64,000 nucleotides of DNA from Cyanobacteria bacterium FACHB-DQ100 (GCA_014695195.1 JACJNW010000006.1:62001-126000); one strand, 5' to 3'. Shown: positions 43,255 to 53,574, numbered from the stretch's first letter. Numbers and translations: made by a program. The notes: generated from the sequence alone by a model not told the origin.

Positions 43255-43719
43255 ATGAATGGCGCAAGTGAAGTAATCGTTACATCTTTGCCTCTTGAGG
43301 GTTTATGCATTCTTGCTGTTGATGACGACCCAGACTCACTACTCCTGCTTACAGTTATTTTGGAGAGCCAGGGTGCAAAAGTTATCCCCGTAGCATCAGC
43401 TCACACCGCCTTAGAAGCGGTCAGACTAGAGCGACCAGATCTTTTAATTAGCGATATTGGAATGCCTGAAGAAGATGGCTTAGTTCTCATTAGAAACATT
43501 AGAGCGCTCAATAAGGCTCAAGGTGGTGCTATACCTGCAATCGCTCTTAGCGCTCTGGAGCCTGAGCTTTGTCAGCCACAGTGTTTAGCGGCAGGGTTTC
43601 AACACTATGTTGCTAAACCAGTTGACCCTGAAGATTTGATCGCAATAATCTTAGACATCCAAACTTTGCCATCGAAGCGGCTACAGAGCTTCGATTCAAA
43701 GCTTCAATCAGTCGCCTAA
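43255..43719 (+). CDS. Single-domain response regulator
   Basis: A 154-residue stand-alone receiver starting at ATG 43255 (MNGASEVIVT). The acidic pocket is LAVDDDPDS, the phosphoacceptor Asp is in LISDIGMPEEDG, the switch position is Ser in IALSALEPE (Thr is usual), and the Lys is in YVAKPVDPED. All catalytic residues are present. It is similar to the C-terminal receiver of the hybrid kinase at 53575 and is the first gene of the island's signalling cargo. There is no output domain. Confidence 0.88.
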   Translation: MNGASEVIVTSLPLEGLCILAVDDDPDSLLLLTVILESQGAKVIPVASAHTALEAVRLERPDLLISDIGMPEEDGLVLIRNIRALNKAQGGAIPAIALSALEPELCQPQCLAAGFQHYVAKPVDPEDLIAIILDIQTLPSKRLQSFDSKLQSVA

Positions 43720-43742
43720 TCCAAACCCAGAAGAAGCAAGTT

Positions 43743-44159
43743 TTATACGAGTACCTGCTGGTAGTCTGAACCATCTGGCATCACCACCCCCTTCATGAGA
43801 GCATCGGTGAAATTAGCATCGGTCACAACAGCATTGAACATAAACGCATTTACCAGATTCGCTTCGATCAAGACTGCCCCGATTAGAGAGGCATATCCAA
43901 ACTGGGCTTCCGTCAGGTTGGCTTTCAGCAGGATGGCATGGCACAAGTTTGCTTCCGTAAAATTGACTCGAGCTAAATTCGCTTCCCGCAAATTTGCCTG
44001 GCTCAGATTCGCTCCACTCAAATTTGCTTCCACAAGATTTGCCTTGCTCAAATTAATCCCGGATAAATCCGCCCCAGCCAAATTTACGTGGGCCAGATTG
44101 ATCCCTTCAAAATTTCGCTCTCCAGCGTCGTACTTTTGTAATAGTTCTTCTGCGTTCAT
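43743..44159 (-). CDS. Pentapeptide-repeat protein
   Basis: A 138-residue protein made mostly of A(N/D)LXX repeats (ANLVEANLSGANLSQANL and similar) from residue 20 to 120. These fold into a right-handed quadrilateral beta-helix about 20 coils-of-five long. The N-terminus MNAEELLQKYDAGERNF is the usual cyanobacterial cap. Members can mimic DNA or act as scaffolds; no specific role is visible. No signal peptide, so cytoplasmic. It lies upstream and on the same strand as nothing obvious; the hybrid kinase gene at 44274 is transcribed towards it, 115 bp away. Confidence 0.92.
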   Translation of the reverse strand: MNAEELLQKYDAGERNFEGINLAHVNLAGADLSGINLSKANLVEANLSGANLSQANLREANLARVNFTEANLCHAILLKANLTEAQFGYASLIGAVLIEANLVNAFMFNAVVTDANFTDALMKGVVMPDGSDYQQVLV

Positions 44160-44273
44160 TCTGGCTCCTCGTTAATTACAAACTTCATCGTCAAAACTGA
44201 ATTATGAGAAGTAATAGCATATAACCTAAAAAACTCTTTCCATTCTCTAGGTAAAAAACAGTTTCTCAAGGCA

Positions 44274-46811
44274 CTACTGAGATTCATCTGAGGTAGCCAC
44301 GCTTGAAACTACGGCGGCTAGCTCAACTGGATCAATCGGCTTTGGAACGTGTCGCGCAAATCCTGTGAATACCAGTCCTGATGGCATTCCCTCTCGATCA
44401 CTAGAGGTGAGAGCGATTGCTGGAATCTCTTTACCCCTATCTGTCTCCAATACCTTGACCTGCTGCATTAATAGATTGGCATTCGAGATAGCAGCGTCAC
44501 TGACAAGGACATTTGGTTGAAACTGATTTAAGGCTTCAATAGCTTTCTGTGCTGATTCAACCGCAGTGACCGTAGCACCATAGCCTTCCAGAATGACGGT
44601 TAGCATTTCCCTCACATCAGGTTCGGGTTCGACAACTAGCAGTTGCAGACCCTTCAAAACCTGCTGAGTTTGGGCTAACTCCTCTGCTGGGATCAGTGTG
44701 CGGGATGGAGAGACACTGGTGGACACATCACTTGGTAGTGGCAACAGGACCGTGAATGTTGCTCCCCGTCCCTCGCCCTGGCTTTCCACATGCACGGTTC
44801 CCCCATGTAGCTCAACTAAGTGGCGAGCCAGCGCCAGTCCCAAACCTAGTCCTTGATGGGGACGTTGAGTACTTCCGTCTGCCTGACGAAATCGCTCAAA
44901 GACATGGGGGAGAAAGCTGGACTTGATGCCTTCTCCAGTATCTTGAATCTGAAGTTGAGCGCGATTACCAACACGGCCTAAGCGAATGCTGATTTGCCCC
45001 CCATCAGGAGTAAATTTAATAGCGTTTGAGAGCAAACTCCACGCAACCTGCTGTAAATAATTCGGGTCACCTCGTAGCGGTCCAACAGAAGGTTCTAGAT
45101 GAACTGCTAGCTCAATCGATTTCGCCTCAATTGCCAACCGCAACGAGACGATCGCCGTTTCGATAATCGACGTCAGATCCACCCAAACGGGGTTGAGTTG
45201 TAATTTCCCTGTCACGATTCGAGCCGTGGTGAGCAGATCATAAATAATCTGGACTTGGGCTTTGGCATTGCGCTCAACTGCTTCCAGTGCCTGTTGTGCG
45301 GTTCGCTCATTTAGGCGCTGTCGCCGCAAAATGTTTGCCCATCCCAAAATTGCGTTCGAGGGGGTTCTCAACTCATGAGAGAGGGCCATCAGAAATTGGT
45401 CTTTTAAGCGATCGGCTTCCATTGCACGCTGGTGCAGTTGGGCATTATCAATAGAGATCGCCGCACGGTTTGCCAAGTCAGCCGTTAACATCAGATCGGT
45501 CTGACTATAGCGACGCTCTGAGTCGGAAACAGCAAGTAAGAACGTCCCAAAAATGCGATCCCGCGCCTTCAGCGGTAAAACGATGATGGACTGAACAGCA
45601 AGCTGGCGATAGAGTTCTCGCAACTGCTGGTCCTGAACAAGGGATCGAGCTACAACATCAGACCACTGAACAACCAGCTGAGGCAGTCCGGTTTGCAGCA
45701 CTCGGACAAGTAGGCAGCTAGAACGAGCAACACTGGACTGGCAATACCGCCCCAACTGATCAACCAAAGATTGCTTTTCAGGCTGGTGGTGAAGCGATAC
45801 AACAGGCTGGAGCCGCCCATCTTCCTCAAGCTTATGAATCAGGCAAAAGTCAGATAGGAAGGGGACTGTCAGTTGGGCAACATGGGCAAGTGTCGTGTGA
45901 TAGTCGAGTGAAGAAGATAAGACAGCGCTGGCTTCGCACAAGAAAGCATAGCGTTGCTCGGCTTGCTCTGCTCGAATGCGAGCGGCTTGTGCCTCAATGA
46001 GTAATTGATTACGCTCTTGCTCAATGCACTTTCGCGCCGTAACGTCTTGAAAGAAAACTGCCACCCCCTCGGCATAGGGGTAGAGGGTATTTTGAAACCA
46101 GCAATCTAAAAAGGGAGAATAATCTTCAAAGCTAATGGCGGACCGTGTTCGAGCCACCTCTTGGCATTGACGATAAAACTCAGAATCGATCGCTTCTGGA
46201 AAAACATCCCCCATGCTTCTACCAATCAATTCTGACTGCGTTTTCCCCAGCAACTCCTCGGCTTTTGGGTTGACATAGGTATAGCGCCACTCGCGATCAT
46301 AAGCACAAAACCCATCAGTAATGCTCTCGAAGATTTGAGCGAGTCGCTCATTGGTCGCCTTTAGCGCAACTTCTAATTGTTGCTGCTTTGTCGTTTGAGC
46401 AGCAAGTTTAGTATTGAGGCGAGTTAAGGCAGTCGCTCTTTCTTCCACCTGGCTCTGCAGGTTGGTGCAGGTCTCCTGCATCTTCAATTCAGCTTGCTTG
46501 CGAACCGTGATGTCTTGATAGAGCACTACTAATCCTGCGGCGGAAGGGTAGGCATGAATCTCAAACCAGACATCGAGCGGTGCGTAGAATTCTTGGAAGT
46601 AGATTGAACGTTGCTCGGTGAGCGCTCGCTGGTACTCTCGATAGAAGTTGGTTTCAACCGCTTCTGGATAAAGCTCCCATACACATTGTCCTAACAGGGC
46701 TTGGGGAGTCTGACCAAGGATTTCGGCACCTCGCTGATTGACAAAAATAAAACGCCACTCGCGGTCAAATGCGACAATCCCATCGGTAATCGTATCGAGA
46801 ATGCTATTCAT
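44274..46811 (-). CDS. PAS-PAS-GAF hybrid histidine kinase with altered receiver
   Basis: An 845-residue soluble hybrid kinase. Two similar PAS domains occur at about residues 1-110 and 160-270 (both with REWR(F/Y)xxVN and the (V/P)EA(V/I)xxxFYR(E/Q) segment), so they look like a duplication. A GAF domain (about 285-440) and the His-containing HisKA region (LSHELRTPSNAILGW, about 475) follow. The HATPase has SLLSNAIKFTPDGG, QDTGEGI and GLGLGLALAR. The C-terminal receiver (about 720-840) is unusual: the acidic pair is EP in VVEPEPDV instead of DD, and the loop after the Asp (VSDAAISNAN) lacks the usual MPxxDG. Phosphorylation of this receiver may be impaired. Confidence 0.92.
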   Translation of the reverse strand: MNSILDTITDGIVAFDREWRFIFVNQRGAEILGQTPQALLGQCVWELYPEAVETNFYREYQRALTEQRSIYFQEFYAPLDVWFEIHAYPSAAGLVVLYQDITVRKQAELKMQETCTNLQSQVEERATALTRLNTKLAAQTTKQQQLEVALKATNERLAQIFESITDGFCAYDREWRYTYVNPKAEELLGKTQSELIGRSMGDVFPEAIDSEFYRQCQEVARTRSAISFEDYSPFLDCWFQNTLYPYAEGVAVFFQDVTARKCIEQERNQLLIEAQAARIRAEQAEQRYAFLCEASAVLSSSLDYHTTLAHVAQLTVPFLSDFCLIHKLEEDGRLQPVVSLHHQPEKQSLVDQLGRYCQSSVARSSCLLVRVLQTGLPQLVVQWSDVVARSLVQDQQLRELYRQLAVQSIIVLPLKARDRIFGTFLLAVSDSERRYSQTDLMLTADLANRAAISIDNAQLHQRAMEADRLKDQFLMALSHELRTPSNAILGWANILRRQRLNERTAQQALEAVERNAKAQVQIIYDLLTTARIVTGKLQLNPVWVDLTSIIETAIVSLRLAIEAKSIELAVHLEPSVGPLRGDPNYLQQVAWSLLSNAIKFTPDGGQISIRLGRVGNRAQLQIQDTGEGIKSSFLPHVFERFRQADGSTQRPHQGLGLGLALARHLVELHGGTVHVESQGEGRGATFTVLLPLPSDVSTSVSPSRTLIPAEELAQTQQVLKGLQLLVVEPEPDVREMLTVILEGYGATVTAVESAQKAIEALNQFQPNVLVSDAAISNANLLMQQVKVLETDRGKEIPAIALTSSDREGMPSGLVFTGFARHVPKPIDPVELAAVVSSVATSDESQ

Positions 46812-47407
46812 CTGCTATCGCCGTTCCAGTCCCTCGTTACACTTTAGACAAGCAGCATGATTGAAGGCAAGCCGCCAATGCTCCTAACAACCGTCAGAAT
46901 CTTGACTAAAGTCCCCACTCTTTGAGCAAGAAGCCACTCAAGCCTTAATCTTTATCGCAATTTCTCCAAGAGGATATATTCAGCACTGGTCAAGGGTCAT
47001 CTCCATTGCGAGGTAAAACAATTCAATTACGATTAGCAAACCATTTCTCTACCAGCCTCACGAATACTTTATTCAATGGATGAAGCTAAACTATTCTTTA
47101 GATAGTGGACATAGCGGAAGTTCAGATCACCTGGTAGTAAAGAATACAAACTTGCTTTAATTCACGGGTTGAAGGAGCATTCCAACCGCTCACTAGACCT
47201 ATCGTGCAGCAGCGACAAAGCTAGAGAATTGGAGGAGGCTCCTCTCGTGACTACCTAGAACCAAGAATTTCACTTAGAAAGAATTACGAATCGATAGCTG
47301 TGTAACTGCTCCCAAGCGGGAGGGTGTACCGTGCTTTGTAATGAACCTTTGGGTTGCTTCCACTAAGCTAAATTGCCTCACTTGTTCCGTAAGAGAGCAA
47401 ACATAAC
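46812..47407. other. Intergenic region between divergent signalling genes
   Basis: Nearly 600 bp lie between the divergently transcribed hybrid kinase and the receiver gene. No coding frame, tRNA or repeat is convincing. A short palindrome (GAGGAGGCTCCTC near 47233) is present. It should hold two promoters. Confidence 0.5.
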
Positions 47408-47839
47408 ATGTCGTCACCTTCTCAATACCCAATTCTCTTAGCTGAGGATAATCCAAACGATCTGTTGTTCATAAAACGGGCGATCGACCGTGGGAGCCTA
47501 CCAGTCATCCTCTACCACGTGGTCAATGGGGAGGAGGCCGTCAGTTATTTGAAGGGAGAGGGGCAGTATGGGGATCGCGAGCGCTACCCCTTACCCAGCT
47601 TAGTCATCTCCAATATGAAAATGCCTCGGATGAATGGGTTGCAACTCTTGCAATGGATTCGGCAGCGATCGGCGTGGAGAGATTTGCCTGTAGTTGTGCT
47701 GAGCAGTTCTGGAGATCCAGGGGAGGTTGGGCAGTTTGAGCGACTGGGCGCAAATTCGTATTTTGTTAAGCCTGTTGATCTCAACGATTTAGTAACCACC
47801 CTTCAACAAGTCATCGCCTTCTTACCCCCACTGGGTTAG
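47408..47839 (+). CDS. Rcp1-like response regulator lacking the phosphoacceptor Asp
   Basis: A 143-residue receiver of the Rcp1 type (phytochrome-partner response regulators), recognised by LLAEDNPNDLLFIKRAI and the insert YLKGEGQYGDRERYPLP. The phospho-accepting position, normally Asp in LLDLKMPRMNG, is Asn here (VISNMKMPRMNG). The acidic pocket ED, the switch region LSSSGD and the Lys in FVKPVD are retained. Such Asn receivers cannot be phosphorylated in the normal way and may act as constitutive partners or competitors. The next gene, a five-PAS kinase, starts 142 bp downstream on the same strand. Confidence 0.88.
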   Translation: MSSPSQYPILLAEDNPNDLLFIKRAIDRGSLPVILYHVVNGEEAVSYLKGEGQYGDRERYPLPSLVISNMKMPRMNGLQLLQWIRQRSAWRDLPVVVLSSSGDPGEVGQFERLGANSYFVKPVDLNDLVTTLQQVIAFLPPLG

Positions 47840-47981
47840 AGGGTCGGCTTTTAAGCTTAGCGTTAGCATATGAAGGTGTTAACTACAGCCTGCTTGTTGC
47901 GATCATTCAACAGATTCACTTAAGAGTAGTCTGCTAATGACTGGTTGCTCAAGTAGTCCTGCTTCAGGAGGAGGCTAGACA

Positions 47982-50900
47982 ATGTCAGGAGCAAGACGGA
48001 TATTACTGTCTCGCTATGGTATCTCTGTACTGGTAAGCTTACTAGCGTTACTGATCCGGTTTCTGCTAGTGCCAGTGCTCGGCTATGAAGCACCGCTATT
48101 GGTCTTCATCATGCCTGTCATGTTTGCGGCCTGGTATGGTGGACTAGGTCCAGGGTTACTGGCAACGGCCTTAAGCGCTCTGGTTGGCACCTACTTTTTT
48201 GTCCAACCTTTATATAGCCTCAGTGTTACCGGGATAGCAAACGGAGTGCGGATTGCGATCTTCCTGACCGAAGGGGTGATGATTAGCTATCTCAGTCAGG
48301 CCCTTATCACATCTAAGCAGCGGAGTGAGAAAACAACCCTGGCATTGGGGGAGAGCGAGGAAAACTATCGCCTACTTGTAGAGGGGGTGCAAGACTACGC
48401 CATCTTCCTACTTGACCCCAATGGCAAAATTACAACCTGGAATACAGGAGCAGAGCAGGTCGAAGGTTACTCTACCTCTGAGGTGTTAGGTAGGCATTTT
48501 TCATTATTATTTCCACCAGAAGCCCTTGAGCAGCACCAGCCAGAGCAGGAGTTACAGATTGCTACTACAGAAGGTCAATATAAGGGACAGGGCTGGCGGC
48601 GACGAAAGGATGGGTCGTTATTCTGGGCAGATGTGGTATTGAGTGCCTTACGAGACAAGCAGGGTAATTTGCGGGGTTTTTCAAAGGTCACACGCGATGT
48701 TACCGATCGCAAGGCAGTAGTAGATGCATTACAAGAGAACGAACAACGATTTGTTACTTTAGCTCAAGCCTCTCCGGCTGTCATTTTCCAATTTAATGCA
48801 GCGAATGAGTGTATCTATATCAATTCCCGTTGGAGTGAGTTAACAGGTTATTCGGAGGCATCTGCTTTGGGAATGGGCTGGGTAAAAACTTTCCACCCGA
48901 ACGACAGCGATCGCTTGGTGCGAGAATGGCTACAGTGGACACAGAATGCTCGTCAACATAGTATTTACCAGAACGAGGGCAGAATTGTATGTCTAGACGG
49001 TAGTATCCTCTGGTACTACATTCAAGCGCTTCCACTGATTGAGGCTAGCTCTGTGAAGGGGTATATTGGCGTCTTGATTGATGTCACTCAGCGCAAACAA
49101 GCCGAGCAAGCAATTCTGAGTTTAAACCGAGAACTCCAGCGGCAGTTAGCGGAGTCTAAAACACTATTAGACGTTCTCCCCGTTGGTGTTGGTATTGCTG
49201 AAGACCCCCAGTGTGAAAAGATTCGGGTCAACTCAGCCTTTGCTCAAATGTTAGCGATCGCTCCGACTGGAAATGCGTCTTTAAGTGCACCAGAGGGCGA
49301 GCGCCCCACAAACTTTAAGGTTTACCAGAACCACCAAGAACTTGCTCCTGAAGGACTACCCTTGCAACGTGCAGCGGCAGAGGGTATTGAAATTCGCGAT
49401 CTTGAGCTTGACATTGTTTGGAACGATGGCACCACCCTAACGCTATTAGAGTATGCTGCCCCGCTCTTTGATGAGCATGGACAAACGAGAGGCAGTATCG
49501 GTGCATTTTTGGATATCACAGTTCGTAAGCAAGCCGAAGAGACACTACGCAAGGCTTTAAGTGACCTAGCTAATGTCAAATTTGCCCTCGATCAGGCGGC
49601 AATTTTAGCCATTACTGATGCTCAAGGAACGATTACTGAAGTCAACGATAAATTCTGTGAACTCTCCAAATTCTCTAGGGAGGAACTGGTTGGGCAAAAT
49701 CACCGCATTATTAACTCGGGCTATCATCCCAAAGAATTTTTCCGGAATCTTTGGGCAACGATTACTAAGGGCGAAGTGTGGCATGGCGAGATCAAAAATC
49801 GCGCCAAAGATGGCACCTACTATTGGGTAGACACAACCATTGTTCCCTTGCTTGACGAGTTTGACAAACCTATCCAATACCTTGCCGTACGGTTTGATAT
49901 CACTACCCGCAAGCAGGCAGAAGAAGCCTTAGCCAAAGAGACAGCCAATAGTGATTTAGAGCGCAAACGCTTACGGGCTGTTCTCGACATTCTGCCAGTC
50001 GGCGTGTTCATTGCAGATACAAACGGGCATCTCCTTGATATGAATCCAGCGGCTCGCACACTTTGGGGAGAAGAAGCCCCGTTGCTAAACTCAATAGATG
50101 AGTACCGGGAATACAAGGGGTGGTGGTCCGGAACCAACCGGCGTCTCTCTAGCCAAGACTGGCCGCTGGCCCGCACTTTACGGGAGGGACGAACCTTCTT
50201 GAATGAAGAGATTGAAATTGAGACGTTTGACGGTCAGCGTAAGACAATTTTGAATTCAACCATTCCCATTCAAGATGGAGCCGGGACAATTTCCAGTGCA
50301 GTGGCAGTCAACGTTGATATCACCCGACGCAAACAGACAGAGGAATCCCTGCGTCGCACAGTTCAACGATTGGAAACCTTACAACAGATCGATCGCGCCA
50401 TTTTAGAAGCTACCTCATCCGCAGCCATTGCTGACTCTGCCCTGCAACGGCTTAATCAGGTGATTGCGTATCAGCAGGCAGGAGTTGTGCTATTCAATTT
50501 TGAGGCTCAGGAAGCTCAAGTGCTGGCAGGAAAGGTTGACTCGACAGCGGCAGGTTCCGTCTTGCCCATTACCTCACTCTCACCAATCGAGAGCTTGCAG
50601 TATCGGGAAACAGTGCGCTACATCGAAGATTTGGGCAGCATGCTTCAGCGTCCTCCCATGTTGGAGTATCAGTTTACGCAAGGAACCCGTAGCGTCCTGA
50701 TTGTGGCCCTGTTGGTAGAGAGAAATTTGATCGGAGATTTGTATTTATTTGCTGAGGCACCTGCTGCTTTCAATGCCGAGCATCGGGCGATCTCCCAGGA
50801 AATTGCCAATCAGCTTGCCGTTGCGATTCAACAAGCCCGGTTGCGAGAACAACTGCAACAGTATACGGCTGAACTGGAACAACGGGTAGAAGCGCGAACC

Positions 50901-51611
50901 ACCGAACTTCAGGACGCAAATGAAGCGCTGCAAGCCTTTACCTATTCGGTATCCCATGACCTACGTGCCCCCCTGCGCTCGATGGAGGGATTAGGGACGA
51001 TTCTGCTGGAGGATTATGGCGATCGTCTCGACGAGGATGGGCAGGAATATACGAGGCGGATTGTGCAAGCGGCTCAAGAAATGGACACCTTGATTTTGAA
51101 CCTACTGGACTACAGCCGCCTCAGTCGGGCAGATATTCAACTACAGGCACTGGATCTCAATCGGGTAGTCGCAAAAGTCGTAGCCCACCTCCAAGATGAC
51201 ATTGCTGCTAAGCGCGCTCAAGTTAAGGTTGAGCCAGATCTCCCCAACGTTATGGGGCATTACATCACCCTCAGCCAAATTCTCACCAACTTACTGACCA
51301 ATGCACTGAAATTTACTCACCGCGATCGCCAACCCCAAATTCATCTTTGGGTGGAAGAACGATTCGATGGAACAGCCGAGTGGGTACGGTTATGGGTGGA
51401 AGATAATGGTATCGGCATTGAACCTAGATTTCAGGAGCAAATCTTTCAGGTGTTTGAGCGTTTGCATAGTGCCGAGACCTATCCAGGTACAGGCATTGGG
51501 CTGGCGATCGTTCGCAAAGGAGTCGAACGGATGGACGGGCGAGTTGGCGTCGAATCACAGCCAGGGCAAGGTAGCCGATTCTGGATCGAGTTACGCAAGC
51601 CACCTGCATAA
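47982..51611 (+). CDS. Membrane-anchored five-PAS/GAF histidine kinase
   Basis: A 1209-residue sensor kinase. The first 110 residues contain about four membrane helices in a KdpD-like DUF4118 arrangement (LVFIMPVMFAAWYGGLGPG). Five PAS domains follow (about residues 125-245, 250-375, 395-515, 525-645 and 660-785) and then a GAF domain (about 790-935). A coiled coil (YTAELEQRVEARTTELQD) leads to the His in YSVSHDLRAPLRSME and the HATPase with LLTNALKFTHRDRQ, VEDNGIGIEP and GTGIGLAIVRKG. The kinase core is of the cyanobacterial phytochrome class. It has no receiver, but the next gene begins 27 bp downstream with one. The probable ribosome site is GGAGGAGG at about 47970. Confidence 0.93.
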   Translation: MSGARRILLSRYGISVLVSLLALLIRFLLVPVLGYEAPLLVFIMPVMFAAWYGGLGPGLLATALSALVGTYFFVQPLYSLSVTGIANGVRIAIFLTEGVMISYLSQALITSKQRSEKTTLALGESEENYRLLVEGVQDYAIFLLDPNGKITTWNTGAEQVEGYSTSEVLGRHFSLLFPPEALEQHQPEQELQIATTEGQYKGQGWRRRKDGSLFWADVVLSALRDKQGNLRGFSKVTRDVTDRKAVVDALQENEQRFVTLAQASPAVIFQFNAANECIYINSRWSELTGYSEASALGMGWVKTFHPNDSDRLVREWLQWTQNARQHSIYQNEGRIVCLDGSILWYYIQALPLIEASSVKGYIGVLIDVTQRKQAEQAILSLNRELQRQLAESKTLLDVLPVGVGIAEDPQCEKIRVNSAFAQMLAIAPTGNASLSAPEGERPTNFKVYQNHQELAPEGLPLQRAAAEGIEIRDLELDIVWNDGTTLTLLEYAAPLFDEHGQTRGSIGAFLDITVRKQAEETLRKALSDLANVKFALDQAAILAITDAQGTITEVNDKFCELSKFSREELVGQNHRIINSGYHPKEFFRNLWATITKGEVWHGEIKNRAKDGTYYWVDTTIVPLLDEFDKPIQYLAVRFDITTRKQAEEALAKETANSDLERKRLRAVLDILPVGVFIADTNGHLLDMNPAARTLWGEEAPLLNSIDEYREYKGWWSGTNRRLSSQDWPLARTLREGRTFLNEEIEIETFDGQRKTILNSTIPIQDGAGTISSAVAVNVDITRRKQTEESLRRTVQRLETLQQIDRAILEATSSAAIADSALQRLNQVIAYQQAGVVLFNFEAQEAQVLAGKVDSTAAGSVLPITSLSPIESLQYRETVRYIEDLGSMLQRPPMLEYQFTQGTRSVLIVALLVERNLIGDLYLFAEAPAAFNAEHRAISQEIANQLAVAIQQARLREQLQQYTAELEQRVEARTTELQDANEALQAFTYSVSHDLRAPLRSMEGLGTILLEDYGDRLDEDGQEYTRRIVQAAQEMDTLILNLLDYSRLSRADIQLQALDLNRVVAKVVAHLQDDIAAKRAQVKVEPDLPNVMGHYITLSQILTNLLTNALKFTHRDRQPQIHLWVEERFDGTAEWVRLWVEDNGIGIEPRFQEQIFQVFERLHSAETYPGTGIGLAIVRKGVERMDGRVGVESQPGQGSRFWIELRKPPA

Positions 51612-51638
51612 TTTGAAAGAAATACGTATTTCATCCCT

Positions 51639-53144
51639 ATGCGAATTCTGGTAGCTGACGACAATCCCAATCAACGACTTCTTATTATTCGAGAACTGAA
51701 AAAAGAATTTTCAGGGCTACAGACTCAAGAAATTGTCGATGAAAACACATTTGAGCAAGCGCTAGCGGACAATCGATTTGACGTAGCAATTATCGATTAT
51801 CAATTGCTGTGGACTACTGGACTAGACTTGCTGCATCGGTTAAAGCGGCGCTCGCCTGATGGTCCAGTCATCATGTTTACCGATACTGCTAATCAAGAAA
51901 TTGCCGTTGAAGCCATGAAGGCAGGTTTAGATGACTACATTTTGAAGTCATCTAAAAATTATGTGCGTTTGCGGGCATCTGCAAGGGCAGCTGTAGAACG
52001 AGCTGGAGCCAGGCAGAGAGCCGCTCTATTAGAGATTCGTTACCAATCATTGCTAGAGCAACTGAGTATTGGAGTGTTTCGGGCAACGAGCGACCGCCGT
52101 TTAATTGAAGCGAATCGCGCCTTTCTTCAACTATTTCAAATTAATTCTCTCGCAGACGAATCGACTAGCCAGTTCACCGAACAGTTGTCAGAAGCCACAG
52201 ACCTTTCACCCGGGCAGAAGCGAGAGCGAGAATTGCAGTTGACCAACAAGGCGGGCGACCCGCTTTGGATTCGTTTGGTTGAAACCCTCAGTTCTATCAC
52301 TGGAGAAGCAGTCATTAATGGGTTAGTGGAAGACATTACAGAACTCAAACGTTATGCCGATCGACTACAAACTATCCAGGAGGAAGAGCGGCAGCGCTAT
52401 ACTGAGCAGCTTGAGCAGGAGGTGAGCCGTCGTACCCAAGAGCTAGAAGAAGCAAATTGCGACTTGGAAGCGTTTGCATACTCGGTGTCTCACGACCTAC
52501 GAGAGCCGCTGCGTGCAGTACGCGGGTATGCTCAAATTCTATTGGAGGATTTCTCCAGCGGATTAGATGCAACCGGTCAGGCGTACGCTGCTCAAATTCG
52601 GGATAACACCGATCTGATCGATGAGATACTCCAGGGGTTGTTGTCTTACAATCGGCTGAGCCGAATGACGTTAGCACCGCAAGCGATCGAGCTCAACACT
52701 ATTGTGAGAGAACTTCTCTCTCAGCTTGAAATTCAGTTACGACAAGCTCACGTCATTGTCGAAGAACCCTTGCCCACTGCAATAGGACACTACCTAACGG
52801 TGAAGCAGGCAATCACCAATTTAATCACCAATGCCCTTAAGTTCGTGGCTCCAGGCGTACAACCTCAAATCCGAATTTGGAGTGAGCGCCGCGATCAGTT
52901 TGTTCGTTTATGGGTTGAGGATAATGGCATTGGCATTGCTCCTCAATACTACGACCAGATTTTTCGTATTTTTGAGCGTCTCCATGGCGTGGAAAGCTAC
53001 CCAGGTACAGGCATTGGGTTAGCGATCGTCCAGCGCGGACTAGAACGAATGGGTGGACGAGCCGGCGTTGAATCCCAAGTCGGTCAAGGCAGCCGCTTTT
53101 GGATTGAGCTACCCGCGTTTGAAGAAGGTGCAATTCAAGGTTAG
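51639..53144 (+). CDS. Receiver-PAS histidine kinase
   Basis: A 501-residue kinase with an N-terminal receiver (about residues 1-120): ILVADDNPNQ, Asp in IIDYQLLWTTG, MFTDTA and the Lys in ILKSSK. A PAS domain (about 130-235) and coiled coil (EQLEQEVSRRTQELEEANCD) precede the His in YSVSHDLREPLRAVRG (about 287) and the HATPase with LITNALKFVAPG, VEDNGIGIAP and GTGIGLAIVQRG. The receiver-first layout suggests it accepts phosphate from another kinase, most simply the five-PAS kinase encoded 27 bp upstream, and then signals on through its own His. Both kinases share the same type of catalytic core. Confidence 0.93.
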   Translation: MRILVADDNPNQRLLIIRELKKEFSGLQTQEIVDENTFEQALADNRFDVAIIDYQLLWTTGLDLLHRLKRRSPDGPVIMFTDTANQEIAVEAMKAGLDDYILKSSKNYVRLRASARAAVERAGARQRAALLEIRYQSLLEQLSIGVFRATSDRRLIEANRAFLQLFQINSLADESTSQFTEQLSEATDLSPGQKRERELQLTNKAGDPLWIRLVETLSSITGEAVINGLVEDITELKRYADRLQTIQEEERQRYTEQLEQEVSRRTQELEEANCDLEAFAYSVSHDLREPLRAVRGYAQILLEDFSSGLDATGQAYAAQIRDNTDLIDEILQGLLSYNRLSRMTLAPQAIELNTIVRELLSQLEIQLRQAHVIVEEPLPTAIGHYLTVKQAITNLITNALKFVAPGVQPQIRIWSERRDQFVRLWVEDNGIGIAPQYYDQIFRIFERLHGVESYPGTGIGLAIVQRGLERMGGRAGVESQVGQGSRFWIELPAFEEGAIQG

Positions 53145-53574
53145 TCATGAAGCAGAAATTCAGAAAACAATTTATCTTTGTCTTGAGAGGCTTTACTGAA
53201 TCGTGAACGTAGACCCCTAGTAGCAAAAAAGACAGGCTTGGGACCGGCGGTACTGGAACTTCTGTATCTCAGCTAGCAGAAAAATTCAAGTCAAACTGAT
53301 ATATTTTCTATCTCTATCCAAAGATAGTTGCAACGCATCAATATTTATTATTTTTCTTCGAGAAGTATCAGCATTAGATAAACTGGCAATGCTCAATGCT
53401 GATCGATGCCCGAATCATTTGAGTACTACCTAGTATTATTCTTGATCCTGCGATTTCGCACGTGCCTCTAACGGTTCCAACGGTTTCGGCTCTTGGATCG
53501 CTAGCCGTAAATGTTCATCACGTTTTACCCCTCTCAATGCATTTACAAATTAAGAGCAGGCTTGAAGGAACCGG
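53145..53574. other. Intergenic region, no gene seen
   Basis: 430 bp without a plausible gene. No strong hairpin was found. It contains the end of the two-kinase transcript and the promoter of the hybrid kinase at 53575. Confidence 0.45.
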
